From the NCBI GenBank assembly GCA_025964405.1, contig JAOPYW010000080.1:1-5679 (forward strand): a DNA stretch of 5,679 nucleotides, in the 5' to 3' direction. Position 1 is the first letter of the stretch. Every line of letters begins with the position of its first letter. A program made the position numbers and the translations under genes. This DNA is from Thermoleophilia bacterium. GTDB taxonomy: Bacteria; Actinomycetota; Thermoleophilia; Gaiellales; SKUG01. The notes below the pieces were generated by a model, which saw only the letters and a program-made list of their open reading frames with translations, did no database searches and was not told the DNA's origin. Shown here in pieces: positions 1 to 5,679 of this stretch.

Positions 1-716
1 TCACCGTCGGCGGCGCGGCAGATGCGGGTGTAGTCAGCCACCGGGATGCTCTCGGGGTCGGTGCGCATCGCGAGTTCCATGTAGACGCCGTTGTGGCAGT
101 CGGTGGGGTAGCGGTCGGGGAGCCTGCCGCAACCCGCGATGGCGGCGCGCGCCGCGGCGACGGGGCCGGTGGTCTGGGCACGCAGCAGGGCGTGGCCCAT
201 GCCGTGCGCGCAGCCGGTGCGCGCAGCCGGGTCGTGGCAGAGCACGGGGAAGACCGCAGCGACGTCGGCGTCGGGGCTCTTCGACATGTAGCCCTCGGCG
301 AGCCCGTGCACGTAGCCCGCGGTGCAGAGCTGCGTCGAGCCGCTCGGGAAGTCGGGGGCATGGCCCGCATCGGCGGCGCGCAGGCCCTCGGCGCGACCGA
401 GGTTGTGCATGGCGGGATGGCAGACCCCGCCGAGGCGCTGGTCGGTCGCGGCGAGCTTGTCGGCGCGGCCGACATAGGCGTTCACGGCTGCGGAGCGGGC
501 GTGGCCGGTGCGTCCATCGGCCGCCTCGCGCGCACCGTCGAGGAACTGGTTGGAGAGGCACTGGATCTGCAGGCCCGACCCGTCGAGGCGCCAGCAGCCC
601 TCGAGGCCGGGCACGATCGCGACGTTGCGTTGGAACACGTTGGTCGCGAAGAAGCCACCCGCCACGGTCAGGGCGAGCAGCGCGACGACACCGATGATGC
701 GTAGTGGATGGTGCAC
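1..716 (-). CDS. Membrane-anchored Cys/His-motif protein, unknown function (C-terminus beyond window)
   Basis: I do not recognise a named family and assign no function. The frame is open through the left edge; 238 codons are visible. Residues about 5-27 form one hydrophobic segment (IIGVVALLALTVAGGFF), a signal anchor or uncleaved signal peptide, so the rest is probably extracytoplasmic. The exported part repeats short Cys/His motifs: C99-H100-x3-H104-x2-G, C131-x2-G-x2-H137-G, C160-H161, C169-x-H171-G-x-G-H175, C207-H208-x-G-x3-E, plus C41, C53, C196 and C233. There is no CxxCH, so it is not a c-type cytochrome; the spacing suggests metal binding or several disulfides (inference). The GTG at 716 was chosen because GAGGA lies 6 bases upstream. 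An in-frame GTG at 770 has no ribosome site and abuts a terminator. The minus-strand reading is favoured because it gives a clean anchor and ordered motifs, whereas the opposite strand gives low-complexity Ala/Gly/Arg protein. Confidence 0.85.
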   Translation of the reverse strand, partial: MHHPLRIIGVVALLALTVAGGFFATNVFQRNVAIVPGLEGCWRLDGSGLQIQCLSNQFLDGAREAADGRTGHARSAAVNAYVGRADKLAATDQRLGGVCHPAMHNLGRAEGLRAADAGHAPDFPSGSTQLCTAGYVHGLAEGYMSKSPDADVAAVFPVLCHDPAARTGCAHGMGHALLRAQTTGPVAAARAAIAGCGRLPDRYPTDCHNGVYMELAMRTDPESIPVADYTRICRAADG

Positions 717-722
717 GAATGG

Positions 723-727
723 TCCTC
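723..727 (-). promoter_or_regulatory. Shine-Dalgarno GAGGA for the Cys/His protein
   Basis: The minus strand reads GAGGA here, 6 bases before the GTG at 716. This site decides the start in favour of 716 over the in-frame GTG at 770 and over the out-of-frame ATG at 739. Confidence 0.6.
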
Positions 728-771
728 GGTGGAGGTCATCGTCGGCTGGGCGGTCTCGCTTGAATGGCACG

Positions 772-817
772 AAAAAGGCTTCGAGGCCGACCGCTGAAGC
801 GCGTCGACCCCGAAGCC
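772..817 (-). terminator. Strong intrinsic terminator after the small secreted protein gene
   Basis: Read on the minus strand, the arm at 817-803 (GGCTTCGGGGTCGAC) pairs with the arm at 791-777 (GTCGGCCTCGAAGCC). The stem is 15 bp with two G-U wobbles and no mismatch. The 11-base loop can add a further CGC/GCG pairing around TTCA. A run of five T (776-772) follows directly. On the plus strand no T-run follows, so it works for minus-strand transcription. It lies about 70 bases after the stop of the 885..1124 gene and ends just before the region leading into the Cys/His protein gene, so it insulates that gene or attenuates read-through into it. Confidence 0.82.
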
Positions 818-884
818 GGATCTCAAGTGGTGGCGTACCCCGCCGGAGGGGGCCGCTCGTCTGAAGCCGCGCCGTGGCAGCTCA

Positions 885-1124
885 TCAGCAGCCCCACGCC
901 ACGCGGTGCGCGGCGATGTCGGCCAACACGGCCTTGTACTGCGCGTCGGTCAGCTTGTGCTTCTTGTACTGCGCGGCGGCCTGGGCCTCCAGCGCGTCGA
1001 GCTGCTGGTCGCACCGGGCGTACATGAGCGCAGACGCGGGAGCGGCCATGAACACGCTGGCCCCACCGCCCACGACGGCTCCGACGAGCCCGATGGCAAT
1101 GATCTTCCGCAACGACTTCTTCAT
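885..1124 (-). CDS. Small secreted protein, 79 aa, signal peptide plus short helical hairpin
   Basis: The start is the ATG at 1124: GAGGGGG lies 5 bases upstream, and a classical signal peptide begins there (MKKSLRK, hydrophobic core IIAIGLVGAVVGGG, then AAPASA with likely cleavage after residue 32). The frame extends 29 codons further upstream, but that stretch lacks signal-peptide character. The mature part is about 47 residues and has a Leu/Ala-rich helix (QQLDALEAQAAAQYKKH) followed by KLTDAQYKAVLADI. That helix, short polar turn, 'LT-x-x-x-[YF]' and second helix resemble the SHOCT-type hairpin (inference; SHOCT is usually a C-terminal oligomerisation module). Cys38 and the terminal Cys79 could form a disulfide. 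It is monocistronic by context: divergent from the cyclase gene and closed by the terminator at 772-817. The function is not known. Confidence 0.82.
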   Translation of the reverse strand: MKKSLRKIIAIGLVGAVVGGGASVFMAAPASALMYARCDQQLDALEAQAAAQYKKHKLTDAQYKAVLADIAAHRVAWGC

Positions 1125-1128
1125 CCGT

Positions 1129-1135
1129 ACCCCCT
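1129..1135 (-). promoter_or_regulatory. Shine-Dalgarno GAGGGGG deciding the 1124 start
   Basis: The minus strand shows a purine run GAGGGGG ending about 5 bases before the ATG at 1124. This supports the 79-residue form over the longer open frame. Confidence 0.6.
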
Positions 1136-1156
1136 CGAACCCCAACTTCCCCTCCA

Positions 1157-1166
1157 CCGATATCGG
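1157..1166. promoter_or_regulatory. Perfect 10-bp palindrome CCGATATCGG in the divergent intergenic region
   Basis: CCGATATCGG equals its own reverse complement. It sits between the divergent starts, 33 bases upstream of the small secreted gene's ATG (1124) and about 85 bases upstream of the cyclase start. A dimeric regulator site is possible, but a single 10-bp palindrome can occur by chance in GC-rich DNA. Confidence 0.25.
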
Positions 1167-1183
1167 CCCGGGAAGCGTCCGTC

Positions 1184-1211
1184 TTGAGCCGGTATTACAA
1201 CTTGCTAACAC
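1184..1211 (+). promoter_or_regulatory. Weak candidate promoter for the cyclase operon
   Basis: TTGAGC (1184-1189) is followed after 16 bases by TAACAC (1206-1211), in the only locally AT-richer patch of the divergent region. The matches are about 4/6 to a -35 and 3/6 to a -10 hexamer, so this is only a suggestion. The promoter for the minus-strand gene must lie in the same 125 bases, but I could not single it out. Confidence 0.22.
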
Positions 1212-1249
1212 CTACTGAGGAAACGGCAACATGATCGGCTCCGATTCAG

Positions 1250-2743
1250 GTGTCGGTGAAGGTGCACCGATGTTCCCCCTACGTCTCGCGCGAGCGACGC
1301 GCGACCGTACATGCGAAGGAACGATCCCTGCCTCTCACTGCGACACAACGTAGCCTCCACCTGCTGGCCGGGTGCGTCGCCGTGGCCGGAATCGCGCTCC
1401 TGGTCTGGGCAATTCGCGCCACAACTGACGAAACGTTCGCGTCGATCCCGGTTGCGCTGCTGCTCCTGTTGACCGGCGCGGCGATCGCGGCAGGCCGATT
1501 CCCGATCGCGATGGGCGTCCGCCAGGTGTTCATCGCACTCGACAGCATCGCCATCGTGCTCGCCGTGCTGCTGCTGCCGGTGCACCTCGCGGTGCTCGTC
1601 GTCTTCACCACCACGAACATCGCGATGTGGGACCAGCCGCGGCTGCCCGGGCTCCGCGGCATGTTCTGGCGGATCTACACGCCGCTCGCCGCCAGCATCG
1701 GCGTCGGCGTCGCCGGATGGGTCGCCGACCAGCTCGTGCAGGGCCCGATGCCCGGGCCGGTGCTGCTCGTGCCAGCGTTCCTCGTCGCCCTCACGCTCGA
1801 GATGTTCGTCGATGCGTGCGTGATCATCGACCTCGAGGCCGACACGCAGGGCAGCTGGCGGCACGTGGCCGATGCGTGGGTCTCGCCGGTCGCCAACGTC
1901 TTCCTGCCGACCGTCGCTGCCGCGGTGCTGACGCCCTACGTGCGCGACGACGCCATGTTCGCCCTGCTGCTCCCCGTGCTCATCGTGGCGATGTACGGCG
2001 CGCTGTGGATCGCCAACAGCCAACAGCTCGAGCGACGTCGTGGCGAGCGGCTGCGCGACACGTTCTCGCGGTACGTGCCCGACGGCGTGGTCGACGAGAA
2101 CCTCGAGACGATGCAGCAGGTCGAGCTCGGCGGCGAGCAGCACGAGGTGACGGTGCTGTTCTGCGACATCCGCGGCTTCACGAGCTGGTCGGAGGACAAG
2201 GGCGCCACCGAGGTCATCACCGAACTCAACGTGCTGCTCTCGGAGCTGTCGGCGTCGGTCATGGAGACGGGGGGCACGCTCGACAAGTTCACCGGCGACG
2301 GACTCATGGCCTTCTGGGGCGCACCGCTCCCGCTCGCGGACCATGCCGATCGCGCGTGCACCGCGGCCCTCGACATGCTGGAGCGCCTCGAACGCGTCAA
2401 CGAGCTGCGCGCAGCCGACGGGGAACTGCCGTTCGCGATCGGCGTCGGCGTGCACTCCGGACCGGCGGTCGTCGGCAACGTCGGTCACGAGCGACGACTC
2501 GACTACACGGCGATCGGCGACACGGTGAACACGACCGCGCGCCTCGAGGCCGCGACGAAGGAGATCGGCGCGGTGCTCGTCGCGTCGCGCTCGACGATCG
2601 ACCAGCTGAGCGAGGGGCTGCGTGCGCGCGCCCTGCTCGTGGGCGACGTGACGATGAAGGGCAAGGCGCGCCCGGTCGAGGCGTGGGCGCTGCAGCCGCG
2701 CCGACCCGAGCTCGACGGTCTCGACGATTCGTTCGCGGCATGA
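1250..2743 (+). CDS. Membrane-bound class III (IIIb-type) adenylate cyclase
   Basis: A 497-residue enzyme predicted to make cAMP from ATP at the inner face of the membrane. Residues about 36-255 hold roughly seven or eight hydrophobic segments, an unrecognised membrane sensor region. A short charged helical linker (about 257-297, with FSRYVPDGVV) replaces a HAMP domain. The cyclase domain spans about 298-485. Metal-binding Asp306 (FCDIRGF) and Asp350 (KFTGDG), Lys346, and transition-state Asn427 and Arg431 (GDTVNTTAR) are all present. The second purine-specifying position is Thr420, not Asp, which is the class IIIb pattern; some members of that class respond to bicarbonate. All catalytic residues are in one chain, so it should act as a homodimer. 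The start is uncertain: an in-frame TGA at 1232 limits it to the GTGs at 1250, 1256 or 1262, none with a good ribosome site. The stop overlaps the next gene's ATG. Confidence 0.95.
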   Translation: MSVKVHRCSPYVSRERRATVHAKERSLPLTATQRSLHLLAGCVAVAGIALLVWAIRATTDETFASIPVALLLLLTGAAIAAGRFPIAMGVRQVFIALDSIAIVLAVLLLPVHLAVLVVFTTTNIAMWDQPRLPGLRGMFWRIYTPLAASIGVGVAGWVADQLVQGPMPGPVLLVPAFLVALTLEMFVDACVIIDLEADTQGSWRHVADAWVSPVANVFLPTVAAAVLTPYVRDDAMFALLLPVLIVAMYGALWIANSQQLERRRGERLRDTFSRYVPDGVVDENLETMQQVELGGEQHEVTVLFCDIRGFTSWSEDKGATEVITELNVLLSELSASVMETGGTLDKFTGDGLMAFWGAPLPLADHADRACTAALDMLERLERVNELRAADGELPFAIGVGVHSGPAVVGNVGHERRLDYTAIGDTVNTTARLEAATKEIGAVLVASRSTIDQLSEGLRARALLVGDVTMKGKARPVEAWALQPRRPELDGLDDSFAA

Positions 2744-3921
2744 CCCACCGCTCCCCCCACATGCTGCGCGCGCTGCTGCTCATCACGTGCTGCCTGCTGT
2801 TGGCGGCCTGCGGGGCAGCGAAGGAGCCGAAGTCGAAGCCGACCGCTGCGAAGGACACCGGCGTGGTGAACGAGGGCCTCGTCATCAAGGGCGCCGAGGT
2901 GGATCCGAAGACCGGTGCGCGCGACGTGCCGGACGTCGCTCCGGTGAAGACCGCGACGAACGGTGGGACGACGACGGACGCGGCGGCCTCCACCGCGGTC
3001 GAGGCACTGCCCGAGCCCGAGCTCAACGCCGATGGTTCGCTCGTGGGCACCGATCCGTTCGCGGGCACGGGCGTGCAGGTGATGCCGACGCCGATCGAGG
3101 ATGACCCCGAGACGGTGCGGCCGTTCCGCACGGCGGTGCGCGCTGCGATCGCGGCCGTCGACGCGGTCGACATCACGGTCGGCAATCGCATGCGCACGTG
3201 GGTGCGGTCGGGCAACCACGCGAACGTCGATGCGGTCACCAACGACGTGATCCGCCCCGGGGTCGTCAGCATCGCGGTCGAGCGCTGTGGCGGTGCTCGC
3301 CAGGTCGTGGTGGGTGCCGTGCTGGCCGACGAGATGGTCGTGACCACGGTCAGCGCGATCGACAACGCGGCGAAGCGCATCTGGGTCGCGCCGGTCGGTG
3401 GTGGCGACCGCAAGCAGGGCATGCTCCAGTACCTCGACGTGGCCGACGACATCGCGGTCTACCGCGTGCCGGGCCTCCAGCTCGCGGCGCTCCCCACCTT
3501 CGCGGTGCAGGGTGCGCCGGGCATCCAGTTCGGCTATGCGTACGGCATCTCGCCGGGCGGTCGCCAGGGGCGGCCGCAACGCATCTCGGTCGCGGTGGGC
3601 GAGGCGGAGGAGAGCATCACCTTCGAGCAGACCGACGGGCTGGGGAAGGCGATCACCGACCGCAGCATCCTGCCGATGATCGGCGCGGTCGACAGCGGCT
3701 ACGCCGGCGGTGTCGTCGCTGCGACCAATGATCCGGAGAACCAGACCGGCTGGGGATTCTGGGGACTCATCCGGGCGCGGGTGCCCTACGAGTCGACGGG
3801 CGGTGGCATCGTCGTGCCGGCCCGCCTCGTGAACATCGCCGTCACGCGGGCGCTCGCGCTCGACCCGTGGTTCGAGATCCAGCCCGGGCCGTGCCCGAAC
3901 TGGTACCGCCCGACCCACTAG
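2740..3921 (+). CDS. Lipoprotein with degenerate trypsin/HtrA-like (pseudoprotease) domain
   Basis: A 393-residue protein starting at an ATG that overlaps the cyclase stop (ATGA). It has no ribosome site of its own, so it is probably translated by coupling; Met8 (2761) is an alternative start. A short hydrophobic signal ends in the lipobox LAAC with lipidated Cys24. A low-complexity Thr/Ala/Pro/Glu linker (about 25-125) follows. From about 170 the layout follows trypsin-fold proteases: RPGVVSI strand, MVVTTVSAID where HtrA-like enzymes have VVTNAHVV, DVADDIAVYRV where they have DxDLAVLRV, and SGYAGGVVAA where they have GNSGGPLV. In this alignment Asp237 is kept, the catalytic His is Ser205 and the catalytic Ser is Ala322. 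It is therefore probably inactive as a protease. Cys183 and Cys385 may form a disulfide. Anchored outside the membrane, it may sense or scaffold for the cyclase (inference). The fold call rests on motif spacing only. Confidence 0.88.
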   Translation: MTHRSPHMLRALLLITCCLLLAACGAAKEPKSKPTAAKDTGVVNEGLVIKGAEVDPKTGARDVPDVAPVKTATNGGTTTDAAASTAVEALPEPELNADGSLVGTDPFAGTGVQVMPTPIEDDPETVRPFRTAVRAAIAAVDAVDITVGNRMRTWVRSGNHANVDAVTNDVIRPGVVSIAVERCGGARQVVVGAVLADEMVVTTVSAIDNAAKRIWVAPVGGGDRKQGMLQYLDVADDIAVYRVPGLQLAALPTFAVQGAPGIQFGYAYGISPGGRQGRPQRISVAVGEAEESITFEQTDGLGKAITDRSILPMIGAVDSGYAGGVVAATNDPENQTGWGFWGLIRARVPYESTGGGIVVPARLVNIAVTRALALDPWFEIQPGPCPNWYRPTH

Positions 3922-3927
3922 CGGGTC
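3912..3927. terminator. Short GC hairpin spanning both convergent stop codons
   Basis: GACCC and GGGTC form a 5-bp perfect inverted repeat around a 6-base loop that contains the TAG of the lipoprotein gene; the TGA of the transporter gene (3926-3928) overlaps the other arm. There is no T-run on either strand, so this is at best a weak or Rho-assisted end for either transcript. Confidence 0.2.
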
Positions 3928-5679
3928 AGTGCGACCAGGAGACGCGGGGGATGCGGCGCTGGAGCGCGACCGGGAGCCACCAGTTGCGCGGCCCGAGCCA
4001 GCTCATGGTGGCGGGGATGAGGAAGGCGCGCACGATCGTCGCGTCGAGCGTGAGTGCCACCGCCATGCCGAAGCCGATCTCCTTCACGACCACGAGTTCG
4101 GTCGTCGCGAACGCGATGCCGATCGCGATCAGGATGAGGGCCGCGCCCGTCACGAGCGGCGCGGTCATCGCCACGCCGCGCGCCGTCGCCTCGCGATTGT
4201 CGTAGCCCTGCTGGTAGAGCTCGCTGACCTTCGCGAGCATGAAGACCTCGTAGTCCATCGAGAGCCCGAACAGCACGCAGAAGAGGATGATCGGGATGGT
4301 CGGTTCGGTGTAGCCGAGCGCCTGCGAGCCGAGTAGCTCGATGCCGATCCCGTGCTGGAACACCGCCACGACCACGCCCAGCGACGCGAGCAGCGAACAA
4401 CTGTCGAGGATGATCGCCTTGAGCGGGAGCGCGATCGAGCGGAAGGCGAGCGTCAGGATGATCATCGTCGAGACCATGATGAGCAGGAGCGTGTGGGGGA
4501 ACGTGCGACGGAGCACGTCGAGGTACTCCGACTCGCCCGCGCCCTGCCCGCTGACGGAGGCCTTCACGGGCAGGTCGAGTGCCTTGACGCGCGCAGCCAG
4601 CGCGCGTGATTCCACGCCACCGGCCCCGACCGTCGGGTCACCGAAGGCATCGAGGAGCGTGCGGCCCGACGCCTCGTCACGCAGGATGACCTCGACCTTC
4701 TGCACCTTCTTCACCGCGAGCAGCCGGGTCTGGATGTCGTAGAGCTTCTCCTCGTCGATCGTGTCGACGATCAGCACGACGGGCGACTTCACCTGTTCGT
4801 CGAAGCGCTGCTCGAGGGCGGTGCGCGCGATCACCGAGGGGGCGGTCGGGCCGAAGATCTCGCCGTGGGGGATGTCGAGTCGCGCGCTCAGCACCGGCGA
4901 GGCGAGCACCATGAGGAACGCCAGCCCCGCGAAGATGGCCAGCCCCGGCTTGCGCATGACGGCCTTCGCGAGGCGGTACCAGCGATCCTGTTCGATCGGG
5001 CCGGGCGGCTTGATGCGCCGAACCCGACCGCGCTCGATGTTGTGCCCGAGCACGGCGAGCATCGCCGGGAGCATCGTCAGCGACGCGAACACCGTGACCG
5101 ACACGACCACGATGCCGCCGATCGCGATGGCGAACATCACGGGCAGCGGGATCGCCGCGAGGGCCGCGACCCCGGCCAGCACGGCGATGCCGCTGATCGC
5201 GGCTGCACGCCCCGACGTCACGATCGTCGTGACCACGGCCTGGTGCACGGTGCGGCCGTGGGCCAGCTCGTCGCGGAACCGCGAGACCCCCAGCAGTGAG
5301 TAGTCGATGCCGAGTCCGAACCCGAGCATCGAGGCGATGTTCATCACGAAGATCGAGAGCCCGAGGGGCATCGAGATGAGGTGGAGCAGGGCGAGCGTCA
5401 GTACGACCGAGGCGAATCCGACGACGAGCGGCACGATCGCGGCCATGAACGTGCCGAACACGATGAGCAGCACGATCATCGCGAGCGGGATGCCGATCAT
5501 CTCGGCCTTCTTCAGGTCGCGCTTGGTCTGCAAGTTCATGTCGGTGTTGACGGAGGTCATGCCGGCGACGAGCACCTCCTTGCGCGGGTAGCCGGCCGAC
5601 TCGAACACGTCGAGCAGCGGCTCGAACGAGTTGATCGCGGTGTCGTCAGGTGTCGAGAACTGGATGTCGACGGCGACGA
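3926..5679 (-). CDS. MMPL/RND-family membrane transporter (N-terminus beyond window)
   Basis: The C-terminal 583 residues of a proton-driven RND-superfamily exporter of the MMPL type, which typically moves lipids or hydrophobic molecules across the membrane. The frame stays open to the right edge. The missing part should hold TM1 and much of the first porter loop, given the usual 700-1000 residue length. Visible in order: end of porter loop 1, a TM bundle with GIDYSLLGVSRFRDEL, a cytoplasmic Arg/Pro-rich stretch (around RGRVRRIKPPGP), porter loop 2, then the second bundle with LSMDYEVFMLAKVSE. The Asp-Tyr pairs (codons at 5300-5305 and 4250-4255) match the proton-relay pairs known in MmpL3, one in each half, so energy coupling looks intact. 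A GTG at 5608 lies in frame, but coding clearly continues upstream of it (VAVDIQFSTPDDTAI), so it is not the start. The substrate cannot be told. It converges on the lipoprotein gene. Confidence 0.96.
   Translation of the reverse strand, partial: VAVDIQFSTPDDTAINSFEPLLDVFESAGYPRKEVLVAGMTSVNTDMNLQTKRDLKKAEMIGIPLAMIVLLIVFGTFMAAIVPLVVGFASVVLTLALLHLISMPLGLSIFVMNIASMLGFGLGIDYSLLGVSRFRDELAHGRTVHQAVVTTIVTSGRAAAISGIAVLAGVAALAAIPLPVMFAIAIGGIVVVSVTVFASLTMLPAMLAVLGHNIERGRVRRIKPPGPIEQDRWYRLAKAVMRKPGLAIFAGLAFLMVLASPVLSARLDIPHGEIFGPTAPSVIARTALEQRFDEQVKSPVVLIVDTIDEEKLYDIQTRLLAVKKVQKVEVILRDEASGRTLLDAFGDPTVGAGGVESRALAARVKALDLPVKASVSGQGAGESEYLDVLRRTFPHTLLLIMVSTMIILTLAFRSIALPLKAIILDSCSLLASLGVVVAVFQHGIGIELLGSQALGYTEPTIPIILFCVLFGLSMDYEVFMLAKVSELYQQGYDNREATARGVAMTAPLVTGAALILIAIGIAFATTELVVVKEIGFGMAVALTLDATIVRAFLIPATMSWLGPRNWWLPVALQRRIPRVSWSH

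Noticed and set aside
34..704. Long open frames on both strands over the Cys/His gene, including a plus-strand frame from 93 to 704 and a minus-strand frame from 34 to 561
   Set aside because: They translate to low-complexity Arg/Ala/Gly-rich protein typical of wrong-frame GC-rich DNA. The minus frame ending at the window edge gives an anchor segment and ordered Cys/His motifs.
1..716. c-type cytochrome assignment for the Cys/His protein
   Set aside because: No CxxCH motif is present in the visible 238 residues.
668..739. ATG at 739 on the minus strand near the Shine-Dalgarno of the Cys/His gene
   Set aside because: It opens only a 23-codon frame that stops at 668, has no ribosome site at proper spacing, and is out of frame with the gene.
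1261..1268. Palindrome GGTGCACC as a regulator (for example CRP-like) site
   Set aside because: It lies inside or right at the start of the cyclase coding region, is only 8 bp, and does not match TGTGA-N6-TCACA.
1205..2488. 427-codon minus-strand frame opposite the cyclase
   Set aside because: Its product is rich in His, Arg, Asp and Glu without any motif, and the plus strand carries an unmistakable cyclase domain over the same bases.
1627..2739. Plus-strand frame extending upstream of the lipoprotein start through the cyclase gene
   Set aside because: This part is an Arg/Ala-rich shadow of the cyclase. The signal sequence and lipobox place the true start at 2740.
2397..3918. Long minus-strand frames opposite the lipoprotein gene
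   Set aside because: They are Arg/Asp/Ser-rich with no domain or signal, and the plus strand shows a lipobox and a fold-consistent domain.
3929..5591. Plus-strand frames opposite the transporter gene
   Set aside because: They are antisense shadows. The minus strand shows MMPL membrane segments and both Asp-Tyr pairs.

Overview
The window is GC-rich DNA with strongly GC-biased third codon positions, GTG starts and an MMPL/RND transporter. This fits a high-GC actinobacterium (Actinomycetota). Thermoleophilia or Acidimicrobiia are possible, but the class cannot be fixed from the sequence alone. I see five protein genes, two of them cut by the window edges, and no tRNA, rRNA, CRISPR array, insertion sequence or integrase.

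Left part, minus strand (1-1124): a membrane-anchored Cys/His-motif protein of unknown function runs off the left edge (1..716). Upstream of it, in the same direction, is a 79-residue secreted small protein (885..1124). A strong intrinsic terminator (772..817) separates the two, so they probably form separate transcription units. Most of 717-884 is this terminator plus short flanks. The 125-base divergent region 1125-1249 holds a perfect 10-bp palindrome and a locally AT-richer patch where promoters are likely.

Middle, plus strand (1250-3921): a membrane-bound class III nucleotidyl cyclase has a complete catalytic set and the Lys/Thr purine-specifying pair of class IIIb adenylyl cyclases. It overlaps by ATGA a 393-residue lipoprotein. 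The lipoprotein's C-terminal half looks like a trypsin/HtrA-fold domain that has lost the catalytic His and Ser. The pair looks like a translationally coupled operon. An extracytoplasmic lipoprotein sensing or scaffolding for a cAMP-producing membrane enzyme is the most interesting inference here.

Right part, minus strand (3926-5679): the C-terminal ~583 residues of an MMPL/RND-type membrane transporter, with both Asp-Tyr proton-relay pairs. It converges on the lipoprotein gene with only 4 bases between the stop codons, and its N-terminus lies beyond the right edge.
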